64,000 nt of DNA from Jacaranda mimosifolia (GCA_018894105.1 CM032131.1:18333578-18397577), one strand, 5' to 3'. Counted from the stretch's first letter, positions 12,536 to 24,221 are shown. Notes: generated by a model from the letters alone, not told the origin. Program-made: numbers and translations.

Positions 12536-13690
12536 ATGGTATGATTGGTATGCATAAATGAGATGAGAATGGAATGGACATTCCCAAGTCCATTCCTAAA
12601 CCCATGATTGGTATAATTTAGAGATAGGAATGCCTATTCCCATTGGAATCCCCATTCCCAAAAGGATGGGTTTAGTCATTCCCACCCTCCACCATGGGTT
12701 TAACTATTTTCAATCCATCGGAAATGAACCTATATCTTTTTCTTGTTAAACAAAATTACACTCCATAATTTAACAAAATACTTTTATATTTAAGAAAAGA
12801 AATCTGCACTTTGTAAATATTTGATATTATATTCCAACTTATTTGGTTGCTATCTATTTTTATTTAATTATATATTTTATTCATATATTTTTTAGTAATA
12901 TCATAAAAATTATTATAAAATTAAAAAAATAAATAATAAAAATAATTATGTGCATCTCAATTTTTATAATAAAAAAGTAGAAGTATCATCAACTTGATCC
13001 ATGCTAATGAAATATATATAGTTTAAAATATTATTTATATCCACATATCTTCGAATGACTAAAAAATATATATAAAACTAGTAAATGAAAAGTTGTCCAT
13101 TCTATCAACAGTTCTTTAAATTAAACTTATAAAAAAGCATAATGAATCATTCTAATCTTATCACTAAAAAGTTAAGCACTTTAGTTATAAAATATTTTAT
13201 AATTTTTTTTATTATATTTTATAGCAAAATTCAAAAGAACTTACTAAATTATAATTTGAAAGATAATAATTTTAAAGAAATTATGCCTCTACTTTTTTGC
13301 GTAAACATATATAACTTGTTGATAACATATAAAATACATATATTTACTGATGTAATTCGAATAACATTATAAATAATAAACTGCATAATTATAAACTTAA
13401 AAAAAAGTATCTACGGTAATATATAAAAAAATATTTTACTAATAAATACTTTTATTTTAATAATTTTTTACAAAAAAAGGTAATTTGGTAATTTGAAAAT
13501 TTTATTCCATTCCTACTGGTCATTCCTATTTACCTATCATTAGAATGAAACTTAAAGAGGGAACGATGATTCCATTCATTTCTCATTACTTGTACATACC
13601 AATCATGAGATAAACTATACCAACCCCATTTCATTCCCAACTTCATTTCATTCTCACCTAATTCTATTCTTACTTACCAATCACCACCTT
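12536..13690. mobile_element. Non-autonomous DNA element with degenerate terminal inverted repeats (copy 1)
   Basis: The left end (ggtatgattggtatgc, then aatggaatgg) and the right end read on the other strand (ggtggtgattggtaag, then gaatgaaatg) are imperfect inverted repeats about 80-100 bp long. A second inner pair is built on catgattggtata near 12603 and taccaatcatg near 13598. The interior is extremely AT-rich and has no transposase. A related copy lies at 45912-46690. Superfamily cannot be fixed because the target duplication is unclear. Confidence 0.6.
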
Positions 13691-13791
13691 AAAGAAATTT
13701 GAGTGGGGAAATGGAATTATGGATAGAGAGGAGAGAGAATGAATAGGGAAAGGAATTGTGGATAGTGTAGATAGGAAGAATGTGTGGGAGA

Positions 13792-14071
13792 AAGAGTCAT
13801 GGGTTGGCTACGGTCCGATGCATATAGTTTTAACATAACATCCTACATTCCTTAAAAAGTTGACACGTGTATAAATACCTTTTTAAAATTAATAGTAATT
13901 AAGTTAATTTACTATACTAACATTCTCAAGAAAGAGTCATGGGATTGGCTACGGTCCGATACATATAGTTTTAACCTAACATCCTACACTCCTTAAAAAA
14001 TTGACACGTGTACAAATATATTTTTTAAATTAATAGTAATTAAACTAATTTATTATACTAACATTCTCTAA
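13792..14071. repeat. 140-bp tandem duplication of TIR end plus target site
   Basis: The block starting aagagtcatggg at 13792 recurs at 13932 with a few substitutions. Each copy contains the 8-bp target duplication and the outermost roughly 130 bp of the left TIR. Confidence 0.8.
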
Positions 14072-15101
14072 TTAAATTAAAAGTAAAATAATTTTTAATA
14101 TGAAATACCTTAAATATCCTTATAAAAAATTAATATATAACTAAAACAAAAATAAAAATATAATCACCTAAAAAATAGATTTTTTTTTAATTAAACCAAT
14201 TCAACCCACCATCCCTATTCCCAAATTCAACATACACTTGTCAACAATTGCTTCTTATACGATCTTGCTCTCCAAGAGCGTCCCTTCCAATATACATCGG
14301 AGAAAAGCATTAAAAGTACATGGTTACTACGGGGGTCACCAATTCCGTTGCCTTCGTAGCGATGCTTGACGAATACCAGGACGAGATCAGTCCCTCAGGA
14401 CCATTGGCAGTGCCATGCTCCGCGGAGGCCTTTCAGCATGTACTCCGTTGCACCTATGAATAGACGTGTTAGAAATAGTGAATACATCATAGGATTTAAT
14501 TATCTTATTTCAATCTCTTCTATATTTAGTCGCTCTGGTGGTTTTTCATGTGCGCCTTTTTTTTTTTTTTTTTAATTTCTCCTTTGCCGGAGAATTAGTT
14601 TTCTCATGTAATCGAGAAACAATTGTAGCAATTTTTGCAGCGAATTGAATGTTTTCATTAAAATTTAGGGATTAGGGTTTTTTTATTGTAAATTCTTGAA
14701 CTTTTGAGGATTTGATGTTGTCTAATTCAATGTTCAGTGCTGGAGTGCAATTGGCTTAATTTTGCTACGAATCTTCGAAATTGCTTTTGATACGTGTATG
14801 TTGAATTTGGGAATTGGGATGGTGGGTTGAATTGGTTTAATTTTAAAAAAAATTCTATTTTTTTTTTCTATTTTTTAGATAATTATATTTTAATTTTTGT
14901 TTTAGTTTATATATTACTTTTTGATAAGGATATTTAAGGTATTTCATATTAAAAATTATTTTACTTTTAATTTAATTAGAGAATGTTAGTATAGCAAATT
15001 AACTTAATTATTATTAATTTAAAAAATATATTTGTACACATGTCAATTTTTTAAGTAGGATGTTAGGTTAAAACTATATGTATTGGACTGTAGCCAACCC
15101 C
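13800..15101. mobile_element. Long-TIR Mutator-like non-autonomous element
   Basis: Terminal inverted repeats of about 300 bp run from 13941-14237 (inner left copy) and 14794-15101, both beginning with a ggttggctac-type end followed by gtcc. An 8-bp duplication AAGAGTCA flanks the element (13792-13799 and 15102-15109); a ninth base is mismatched. Very long TIRs with an 8-9 bp target duplication are typical of Mutator-like elements. There is no transposase. The 14238-14793 interior is unlike the TIRs and contains GC-richer sequence, so it may be captured host DNA. Confidence 0.75.
14238..14793. other. Passenger segment of the Mutator-like element
   Basis: This internal sequence lies between the TIRs and is GC-richer at about 14270-14460. 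A 69-codon ORF (14366-14575) ends in a poly-F tract encoded by a T-run. I recognise no protein family. It could be a captured gene fragment or UTR (Pack-MULE), but that is inference. Confidence 0.35.
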
Positions 15102-15109
15102 AAGAGTCA

Positions 15110-15594
15110 ATAAATAATAGAAAAATTACATGTTAGTTATGTATAATCATCATTAAATTATTTAGATTTATATATTACTCTTACATATAATTAGTAATTC
15201 TTAAATTATGCAAAGTTATAAATTATTTATAAGGATATTTTTGGTATATCCAATTTGGAATAGCACTATGACAATCGTCATCCTATGAGTGTAAGATCTT
15301 TTTCTTTTCTTTTCTTTTTTTATATGGTAACCCTACTCATTATTAGGCATGATTTGACTTCCGTCACAATGAGTAGACTAATTATAAAGAGACAGTTTGA
15401 GTTTGTAAAGATTGACCTTTAAGCAGTCAAGTATAAGTAACTTAAAGATAATTGAGTCGAAAGTAATCAATCATTATTAAAATTAACCTATCAGTAAAAT
15501 ATATCTCATTCTGCTTTATTAAAAATTAACCGTGCAAAACATGTGTTGCAACTGTGGCAACGATATTGAAAGAATTAAAGAGGCAAGCTTATCA
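15110..15594. other. AT-rich flank of the old gypsy element
   Basis: No gene is visible. Position suggests it is the 3' non-coding region of the old minus-strand gypsy element, but no 3' LTR was recognised. Confidence 0.3.
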
Positions 15595-15596
15595 TT

Positions 15597-16556
15597 ATAC
15601 ATAGAATTTTCAAAGATTGGTTGCACTGCATGTCTTGGACAATTTGACCCCGATTTATGTTAGCCAATGGATAGGAGTTATTCGTCACCACTTTGATGAC
15701 TTGAAAGGGGCCATCTTAATCAGGGTCGAATTTGCCGACGTACGTAGAAACTTCGATGTGTTTAAGCACAATATCGCCAATCTAAAAATTTTCTAAATCT
15801 TATTTTCTTATTGTATGCTTTAGTTATCAACATTCTATATTGTTGCATCTTGATGTGTGATTGTTGTTTTTTTTTTTTCAAAAGATCAAGGTCGAGACTT
15901 CTTGCTGCTTGATTCTAGTCGGGATCATATTTCATAATCCTGGTGATTTCCTAATTTAACTTGACAGGGACTACAGTGTCAGAACCGTACACAAGGCTCA
16001 ATGGGCTTTATTCTTTTATCATTTTGGGAACTGTCTTATATGTGTAAAGAACTATTGAGAGGTCATTGACCCACTTCCCTTAGGTGTCTTGCAGTTGAGT
16101 CTTTATGTGCTTGACTATGGTTCTCTTTATGACTTGTATATCTGCCTTTTTAGATTGGGATTGCCAACTTAGGTGAAATGTTGCTAGATTTCGAGCTCTT
16201 AGCATCATTCTATTAATTTTTTACTATGAAATTTGGAACCATTGTCTGAAATAATCGATCGTGGGAGACCAAACTGAATAACTATGTTTTTCCACAGAAA
16301 GTTGTGGATTGCTGCATCCGTATTTTTGCAACTTCGACCTCTACGCACTTGATAAATATTCAAATACTACCGAAAGCTTGTGTTGGCTTGTCGCCATTGG
16401 GAATGGTCCAATGATACCAATGCCCTATTAGTAAAAAAGTGAAAATATTTCAACATTTATCATCAACGTTGTTGGGTTAATGTGGTATATTTGAATGGAA
16501 CTTACATAGGGCATATCTACGACAAAAATCAAGGGTATCCTTTATGAGTATAGGCT
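15597..16556 (-). pseudogene. Integrase of the old gypsy element
   Basis: Minus-strand translation shows a degraded zinc-finger end (DFCRRYA), then IxGPFPMxT-like, FLWKNIVIQFGLPR, IISDNGSKFHS, a stop-ridden catalytic core, and the C-terminal GDIVLKHIEV...GKFDPD...GPFQVIKV segment typical of Tat integrases. Several stops and frameshifts occur (for example after the KKLIE motif). The copia insertion at 16562 cuts it at its 5' end. Confidence 0.75.
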
Positions 16557-16561
16557 AAATA

Positions 16562-16995
16562 TGTTAGAACTAAATTGGATCTGTAAAACCCATCACATAA
16601 CCCTAGATCATTATGTTAAATTACCAAAAAAATAATCTAGATGCAGAAGCGTACCTGGATCCATGAATACCGATAAAATCTTTTGAGTTTTGCGGTTATT
16701 GATCTTCCAAATTAATGCATATGAAGTTTGGGAGAAGTTACTCTCTCTTTTCTAATAATGAGATATTAGAAAAGTATCATATGCATAATTTGGGGATCAC
16801 AATCCTAATATAAGTGTATATCTTTTCTTTATTTTTAATTTGACCCATCATAAAATTAGAAATTACAATTTAGAGTATCTACACATATAAACCCATTCTT
16901 TGTAAGATAACTTAGGCCCACCTAATAATCAGATCACTTTAATTTGGGCCAAACCGTTTTACAATAGCAAACTGCACACAATTATTATTATTATT
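16562..16995 (-). repeat. 3' LTR of the level-2 copia, outer part
   Basis: It starts TGTTAGAACTAAA on the plus strand and matches 32327-32443 with small indels; this copy keeps about 50 bp (around 16620-16665) that the right LTR lacks. It is interrupted at 16995 by the young gypsy. The remaining 32 bp, ending CCAACA, are at 27786-27817. Confidence 0.85.
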
Positions 16996-17707
16996 TGATA
17001 TGGGATAGCCCAAACCTTTGGGCCCAATCCAGCAAGACCCAGTTGAGACCCAGGGCCCATACGCCTCGTCGAGTTCACTCAATTGGATCTAGGGCCCTCG
17101 CATCTCATCGACTTCACTCGATCGGATCTGCGTAGGCCCAGTCAGGCTCCTTCGGTCTGCGGAAATCTTCGACCTCAGTTGACCTGGTCACGGTCGAAGC
17201 TGGGGTCAAGACCCGTACAGTACTCTGCCACCGCATTTAATGCACTAGCAGGCGCCACGCCTCCGCATTAATGGTGCATGCCATTCCCCTTACCGTCTGA
17301 CACAGCAGGCGCCGCTACAGTGTACTATCTTGTCCTTGAAACCTGGAAGGGCAGCTGGCTGGAAATATTCAAATAAGGGAAATGACTAAATACCCCAGGC
17401 CCAAGGTTAGTGGCCCGGGGAGATACCTAAGGGCTTTCCGAACATTTCCTAGGAAGAGAAGGATATATATACCCTCAACCCTGCCCTTCAAAGGTACGCA
17501 CTCATATACACAGAAATGCCCTTACCCCTCTGATCGAATCTTACTGACTTGATCGTCGGAGGGCCTAAGATGAGGGCCACTCGGCTAGCTTAACGTTTAT
17601 TATGACTGCAGGATTCTTTCCCTACAAAACAGGAACACGATCCATCCGGGTCAAGTTCTACCCTCGTTCTAGCCGGGATCCTAACCCAGCACAACGAACC
17701 CTCATCA
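16996..17707 (+). repeat. 5' LTR of the young gypsy
   Basis: This 712-bp LTR aligns with 27095-27780. Over the first roughly 225 bp I count 20 differences, all transitions. The 5' copy has a segment of roughly 38-40 bp (around 17224-17262) missing from the 3' copy, consistent with deletion between short ctccgcattaatgg-like repeats. Confidence 0.92.
17464..17471 (+). promoter_or_regulatory. TATA box of the 5' LTR
   Basis: The sequence tatatata followed by ccctcaacc sits about 240 bp before the LTR end and is conserved in the 3' LTR (27525-27532). It is the likely core promoter for the genomic RNA. Confidence 0.6.
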
Positions 17708-17709
17708 TT

Positions 17710-17727
17710 TGGCGCCGTCTGTGGGAA
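17710..17727 (+). other. Primer-binding site of the young gypsy
   Basis: TGGCGCCGTCTGTGGGAA begins 2 nt after the LTR. The first nine bases match the complement of a tRNA 3' end carrying ACGGCGCCA (tRNA-Asp type). Tat elements commonly have a PBS of this form. Confidence 0.7.
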
Positions 17728-17749
17728 CACTTGAATCCTCTGTCGAAAA

Positions 17750-18956
17750 ATGGTAAACACTAGGCGAGACCCATTGGGAAGAGATGAAAATAGGAGGTCC
17801 AGCTCCCCCCCATCGTCAGGACCCGGAGCCGAATACACAAGGACCAAGCACTCCGCCTGAGCCGGTGGTCACACTCACGATGCCGCAGCTAATGCAGCTC
17901 ATTAGTGAGCAAATTTCTGCGCAAATTTCAGCATAACTCTCCGCCGCGCTAAATAAGCATACGGTGCAGCCAGAGCCGGCGGTCAGCGCCATGCCGCAGC
18001 CCACGGCTCCAGAAAAAGCACGGCCTGAAGAGCTTTCTCAACGGTTGGAATCGCCAAGACACCAGTTCATGAGAGATTCAAGCCCTGGCCGTTTCCCTAG
18101 AGAAGCAGCCCACCCCCCGCTAAGGGAGGAGGTAGCAGACTCCGTGGATCATGACATGCGGCCCATTCGCGCCCCGCAGCGCGATAGGGCTGAGCGTTCC
18201 GGGCACAAGCCGGGCAGAGGTGCTTCCCAAGCAGATCAGCCAGAATGGGAGGGGGAATCTCACCAGGTGCAACAGTTGAATAGGCGCCTGGAGGAGATCT
18301 CGAGAAGGAATGCGGATAGGGTGGCCCTACCAGACGGGCCGCAAAGGTTCAGAAGGGAGCAGGATTCGCCGTTCGTCCAAGAGATCATTGAAGAGCGCAT
18401 TGCTGTCGATGCAAAGATCCCTACGGGGCTTCCAAGGTATGATGGCTTCACGGACCCGAATGAGCATCTGCTGCAGTTTGAGCATATGATGTAGCTGCAT
18501 GGGCATAATGACTATATACATGCAAAGATGCTGGTGACTACATTCCAGGGAGTGGCCTTAGACTGGTTTGTAAAACTGGAGCCGGCATCCATCTTCTCCT
18601 ATGACCAGCTGTGTGATAAGTTTCTGCACCAGTTCGCCAGCAGGAGAAAGATAAAGCTCCCCCACACACACCTACACACAATGAAACAGGCTGAGGGAGA
18701 ATCCCTTTGGGATTTTTTCACCAGATTCAACACAGAGGTGTTGAAAATCGATAGCCCGAGGATCGAGTTTCTGATCGATGTATTGTTCTTGGGCTTGAGG
18801 CATAAGGAGTGCGTCAATGCCCTAGTGCGCGCACAGCCCAGAACGATGGAGGAGCTCTTCAACCTAGCCGAGAGGTATATGACCCAAGAGGAGATGAATA
18901 GGATGAAATACGGTAGCCCTGGAAGCCGACAAGAAGAGGGGCAAATAGAGGGATGA
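17750..18956 (+). pseudogene. gag of the young gypsy
   Basis: A plausible ATG lies at 17750, 32 nt after the PBS. The frame is broken by a shift near 17820, a TAA near 17936 and a TAG at 18492; the old gypsy has Gln at the 18492 position. A Pro/Arg-rich N-terminal region is followed from about 18420 by the retrotransposon gag domain (GLPRYDG, DPNEHLLQFEH, WFVKLEP, FLHQF), ending with ALVRAQP and AERYM. This is the capsid-type protein that packages element RNA. The track from 18528 to 18956 is continuous. Confidence 0.85.
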
Positions 18957-19768
18957 TAGACAAAACAAGGAGGGACGTCGTTCCCGATCAAGCGCATCCA
19001 TGAATACACTTCGTTGAACCTGCTGAGGAGAGAAGTGTTGTTCGCCATTCAACATGACAACTTGCTCAAGAAGCCTCAAAAAATCACAAAAACCGAAGCT
19101 ATGAAAAAGTAAAAAAAGTACTGCTATTTTCATAGGCAGAAAGGACACGACACCGAAGACTGCTTTAATTTGAAAGATGAAATTGAGAGGCTAATCAAAC
19201 AAGGCCACTTAAAAAAATTCATCAAGGAGCAGGCCCGAAGAGAGGAAGGCCTGACCGACCGGACTCCCCGAAGAGAAAGGTCGGTCAGCTCGAGGAGAGA
19301 GATAAAGGAAAGAGACCAGCCCATGAACCCAACCTACCAATCAGGGGTGTCATTGACATGATTGCCGGAGGGCCCACGGGAGGGGATTCCCGAAATACGA
19401 GAAAGCAAACACAAAGACAGCTCGACTCAACCAGGCCACCCAGGGTCGAAGCAGTCTTCCAGTTGATGACCAGTATCGAACCAATTTCTTTCACCGACGC
19501 AGATCTAGACCACCTGGAGAAAGCCGACCGTAAGATAGATTACCCTGATGGTGATCACCCTGGAAGTTGCTAATTTTGAGGTCCGAAAGATGCTGGTCGA
19601 CAACGGGAGTTCAGTGAACATAATATTCTTGTCGACTTTGAGCAGAATCAAATTGGGACAGTTGAAATTTGATCCGGTCAGAATGCCTTTGGTCGGGTTT
19701 GGTGGGTCCGAGATTATCCCAGTCGGATCCATCAGTCTCTCCACCACATTCGGGTAGGGACAGCGCAA
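18957..19768 (+). pseudogene. Zinc knuckle and protease of the young gypsy
   Basis: A knuckle-like [14 protein letters not shown] lies near 19120-19160, followed by a [15 protein letters not shown] linker. The aspartic protease active-site segment LVDNGSSVNIIF lies at about 19590-19630. Several frameshifts and stops separate the two parts (19078, 19360, 19450-19545 region). Confidence 0.8.
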
Positions 19769-19778
19769 CCGAACACTA

Positions 19779-21023
19779 ATGATCAGTTACCTGGTGGTCG
19801 ACGCTCCCTTCGCATATAATGTTATCATAGGCCGACTAGCCCTGATTATGTCCACTTATCATATGAAGATAAAGTTCCCGACCCCAGCCGGAGTGGGTGA
19901 GCTTTTATGCAACCTTAAGGATGCTTGGCGATGCTACACAATCTCTGTTGACTCAACTGACCAGAAGAAGCGACTCGCGCTGAAGCCCTCAGGGGATGCA
20001 CCTGTAGCGAAACTCGATGAGGGATCCTTGTCAAAAAAGAGAAAGTTGGAGGACACAAGGGTCGAGCCCATTGGGGAATTCAAAACGATCGAGCTTGAAC
20101 CAGAAAATCCAGAGAAAACCACCAGAATCGGGACTGAGATGGGAGATCGACTAGAATGCCTTATGGTTGTCTTCCTCCGGCGCAACATCGATGTTTTTAC
20201 ATGGAAGGCGGCGGATCTTCAAGGCATCGATCCCAACATCATCGTCCACCGCCTCAACGTGGACCCAGCTCGCAAGCCAGTGCGGCAGAAGAAAAAAACC
20301 TTCAATGCTGAACAGAGCCAGATTATCGACGAGGAGGTCAGCAAGCTTGTGCAAGCAGGTTATATTATAGAAATCCAATATCCCTCTTGGCTTTGTAATG
20401 TTGTACTCATACCCAAGAATGAGGGAAAGTAGAGGATGTGTAATGATTTTACAGATTTGAATAAAGCTTGCCCTAAGGATCCTTACCCCTTGCCTCGTAT
20501 TGATTTACTTGTTGACTCTACTGCTGGCTGCGAATTGCTTAGCATGATGGATGTATTTCAAGGCTATTATCAAATATTCAAGGCACCCGAGGATAGGGAC
20601 AAAACAGCGTTTGTCGTTCCTAGTGGAGTATATTGCTTCCTGGTTATGCCATTCGGACTTAAAAATGCGGGGGCAACTTACCAGAGATTGGTTAATTATA
20701 TGTTCAAGAATGAAATTGGGAGATCGATGGAGGTCTATGTTGATGATATGATTGTAAAGACAAAAAAGGCAGAAAACCACCTGATCGACCTCAGCCACAC
20801 CTTTTCCATTTTGAGAGCTTTCGGAATGAAGCTCAATCCTAGCAAGTGTACCTTCGGGGTTCGAGGAGGCAAATTCCTCGGCTACATGGTCAGCCAAAGA
20901 GGCATCGAGGCCAACCCGCAGAAGATTCAAGCAATTTTGGACATCGCCCCACCTCGCACGGTTAGGGATGTCCAGCGCCTAGTCGGCAGGATCATAGCCT
21001 TGGGCAATTCATATCTCGCCTAG
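19779..21023 (+). pseudogene. Reverse transcriptase of the young gypsy
   Basis: The N-terminal linker is intact to 20430, where a Trp-position codon is TAG. Then come DFTDLNKACPKDPYPLPRID, FQGYYQI, FVVPSG, MPFGLKNAGATYQRL and the catalytic YVDD (20736-20747). The end GRIIALGNSYLA runs into a frameshift near 21020. The catalytic core between 20436 and 21023 is otherwise open. Confidence 0.9.
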
Positions 21024-22055
21024 CAGATAAAAGCCTACCTTTCTTCAAAATCCTGCGAAACACGAAGAAATTCGAATTCAAGTGGGACCCACAGTGTGAT
21101 CAAGCCCTACTCGACCTCAAGCAATACCTCTCTTCGCCACCCATGCTCGCCAAGCCCGAGGTGGGAGAAGTACTATAGATATACCTGGCAGTCTCTTCGG
21201 CCTCCATCAGTTCAGTGCTAACGATGACGAGAGCAGGAAACTCCCATCCGATATACTATTGCAGCAAGGTTCTCCAGGGACCCGAGCATAATTATTTAGA
21301 AATCGAGAAGTTCACTCTGGCCCTTGTTACGTCAGCCAGGAAACTGCGGCCTTATTTTCAATCCCACTCAATTTTGGTGATGACCAATCAGCCACTAAAA
21401 CAGGTGTTGTCAAAGCCAGACACTTCAGGTCGGCTCACTAAATAGGCCATTGAGATTCGATATTCAATTTCAACCGCGGACCGCCATTAAAGCGTAGGTG
21501 TTAACTGATTTCATCGTTGAAAGGCTCAACCTCTCGGCGTAGGGGGTCGAAAGCACCATCTGGTGGACCTTGTATGTCGACGGGTCCACAACCTCATCCG
21601 GTGGAGGAATAGGGATATCCCTCCGATCCCCACTGGCCGAGGAATATAATTTCGCGGTGAAACTCGACTTCCTGGTCACTAATAACGAAGCAGAATATGA
21701 GGTTCTCATTGCAGGAATGAGCAGGGCCAGAGACCATGGGTTCGAGCAACTAGCGGCATTCACCGACTCTCAGCTCGTCGCAGAACAAGTCGAAGGAAAC
21801 TTTGAGGCGAAGGAACACAAAATGTCCCAATATTTGGCAGAAGTGCGCCAAGTGAGACAAATGTTCAAAAACTTCTCGTTGAGTCAAATACCTCGATTAG
21901 AAAATGAGCGAGGAGACGCGCTCTCCAAGCTAGCCAATTCGACGAAAGGTACCAGAGAAAAAACAATAACATTTTTTGTTGCCGCACAGCCTTGCGTCCC
22001 TGCCCTCGGCCAGGTTATGGTCAGATGTCTCGACGAAACAACCCTTTCTTGGTAG
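21024..22055 (+). pseudogene. RNase H region of the young gypsy
   Basis: First comes the RT-linked RNase H (SLPFFKIL, ISSVLTM, YYCSKVLQGPEHNYLEIEK, LRPYFQSHSI) with stops near 21177 and 21445. Then comes a second RNase H domain of the archaeal type (LYVDGSTTSSGGG, TNNEAEYEVLIAGM, FTDSQLVAEQVEG, DALSKLAN; 21570-22055). A dual RNase H is characteristic of Tat elements. Stops near 21540 and 22055 break it. Confidence 0.85.
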
Positions 22056-23279
22056 CACCCAATCAAACTTTATCTAAGTTGACGCACCCTGCCTGACAAC
22101 GACAAGGAGGCCGGCAGACTGAAGGGGTTAGCACCTAAATACACGCTGGATGAGCACGGACAATTATACAAGCGGTCAATAGCAGGACCGCTACTCAGGT
22201 GTTTGGGCCCTGACCAGGCAAATGAAGTTTTGCGCGAAGTACATGCCGGCATTTATAGCAACTACTCTGGCGGCCGATCCTTGGCACATAAGGTTATTCG
22301 CTACGGGTATTTTTGGCCAACTTTGTTGAGAGATTCTGTCGATTTTGCTAAAAAATGCCCATCCTATCAAATTCATTCGAACATCTATCACCAGCTAGCC
22401 GCACCGATAACCAACGTTAACATCGCCTAGCCATTCGACCAGTGGGGGATTGACATAGTAGGATCACTTCCAAAAACTTTCGGCCAGTGAAAATTTATCA
22501 TAGTGGCCGTCGAATACTTTACAAAATGGGTGGAAGCCGAGGCAGTCCCGAAGATCACCGACTCCGCGATTAAAAGTTTCATTTGGAAGAATATTGTATG
22601 CCGATTTGGGCTGCCTAAGGTCCTAATATCAAATAACGGCACCCAATTTCAAAGCAAAAACACGAGGAGATGGTGCGAAACCTTAGGGATCGCCCAACAC
22701 TTTACTTCGGTGGGAAATCCGCAAGCCAATGGACAGACTGAGGTTACCAACAGGACTGTCCTCGACCACGTCAAGAGTCGAATAGCAAGGGACAGGGGCC
22801 AACTGGGCGGACGACCTCCCTGGTGTTCTTTGGGCTTACAGAACGACTCCTCGAACAGCCACAGGACACAACCCATACAACCTAGTCTACGGATCGAAGG
22901 CAGTGATCCCGTCAGAATTAATCCAGCATACAGCGAGGGTGATCCACTACAACCCGATAACTAATGTGTCGGAGAGGACGCTAGATCTAATCACAGTCGA
23001 CGAACAACGCCACGCAGCTTACAACACAATACAACGATATCGTTCAAAGATAGCGGATCGCTATAACAGGTCGGTGCGACCACAGAGCTTCAAGGTGGGC
23101 AACCTCGTCCTCAAGAAAGTAGAAGTATCCTAGCCTGTCGGGAAACTCGACCCAAAATGGGAGGGACCATACTCGGTGATCAAGGTGGCTAAAATTAATG
23201 CCTACCGACTAGCTGATTCATCAGGTCGTGAGCTACCTCAACCATGGAATGCCATAAACTTGAAAAAGTTTTTTGTATA
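22056..23279 (+). pseudogene. Integrase of the young gypsy
   Basis: A zinc-binding H2C2 region (about 22240-22370), catalytic core (WGIDIVG, SNNGTQF, NGQTEVTNRT) and C-terminal GNLVLKKVE...WEGPYSVIKV are present. Stops are near 22430, 22488 and 23133, with a frameshift near 22880. The catalytic Asp before NGTQF is Asn (codon 22632-22634), and the zinc finger has Tyr in place of a His and of a Cys, so it would be inactive even without the stops. Confidence 0.85.
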
Positions 23280-23366
23280 ATTGGTCACCGATGACTTTTG
23301 TATTACTAAAGAAAACGAAATTACAGCATGTCCAAACGTGTGCAGCAGAGCGAACCTTCTTTTAAA

Positions 23367-23894
23367 TAGTCGACCCCATAGTCGGCGAGAGGCTTCACGC
23401 CAAAATGTCGAGGCCCGTGCGCCAAGACCAAAAAGTCGACCCCGTAGTCGACGAGAGGCTTCAGGCCCAAAAGTCGAGGCCCATGCTCCAAGACCAAATA
23501 GTCGACCCCGTAGTCGACAAGAGGCTTTACGCCAAAATGTCGAGGCCCGTGCGCCAAGACCAAAAAGTCGACCCCGTAGTCGACGAGAGGCTTCACGCCC
23601 AAACAGTCGAGGCCCGTGCGTTAAGACCAAAAAGTCAACCCCGTAGTCGATGAGAGGCTTCACGCCAAAAGTCGAGGCCCACAAGCAAAGACCAAAAAGT
23701 CGACCCTGTAGTCGACGAGAGGCTTCATGCCCAAAAAGTCGAGGCCTATGCGCCAAGACCAAATAGTCAATCCCGTAGTCGACAAGAGGCTTCACGCCAA
23801 AAAGTCGAGGCCTACGCGCCAAGACGAAAAAGTCGACCCCGTAGTCGACGAGAGGCTTCATGCCCAAAAAGTCGAGGCCTATGTGCCGAAACCA
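23367..23894 (+). repeat. 8 x 66-bp tandem array between pol and the antisense gene
   Basis: Eight units of about 66 bp built on agtcgaccccgtagtcgacg, then agaggctt, then gtcgaggcc. Alternate units share variants (tagtc with gacaag in units 3 and 7; aagtc with gacgag in units 2, 4, 6 and 8), suggesting a dimeric higher-order pattern. The internal palindrome gtcgac...gtcgac could form hairpins. Because 66 is a multiple of 3, several frames on both strands are open by chance. Confidence 0.9.
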
Positions 23895-24221
23895 AGCTAT
23901 CGATGATAAACTTATACGAAAGACGTTCCAAACTCAAACGTTAGTTATTATCTTATTGGATTTAGGGCAATTTGTCCTACATAAGCTAAATATCAAGTCA
24001 GAAAAGCAAATCATCATCTAATGAAGGGCAAGAGAAGAAGCTACTCGCCACATTCGTGGCCAACTGTTAAAACAATTCAACTCAAACGCAAACACAATAA
24101 TGATCGAAATTGCAGTTAAATTCCATAATAATTCAGTGAAAGCCTTATCGAAGCGATAATTCCATAAATGTTAAAGGCCTTAGCAGGGCCTATACATAAT
24201 AAACAAAACAAATAATCGGGC
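23895..24221. other. Non-coding spacer, likely 3' UTR of the antisense gene
   Basis: This AT-richer sequence lies between the tandem array and the stop codon of the minus-strand gene at 24222. I see no motif. Confidence 0.4.

Noticed and set aside
17083..17271. ORF within the gypsy LTR
   Set aside because: Inside non-coding U3 of the LTR; not preserved in the 3' LTR.
18599..19148. Minus-strand ORFs opposite gag of the young gypsy
   Set aside because: Shadow frames of the gag coding sequence; unlike the 24222-26476 gene they have no splicing, promoter or domain support.
23238..23867. 209-codon minus-strand ORF with a repeating peptide over the 66-bp array
   Set aside because: Unit length is a multiple of three and lacks stops, so several frames on both strands stay open; this is a repeat artefact, not a repeat protein.
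23367..23894. CRISPR-like array
   Set aside because: Units are contiguous near-identical 66-mers without unique spacers, and this is a plant retrotransposon.
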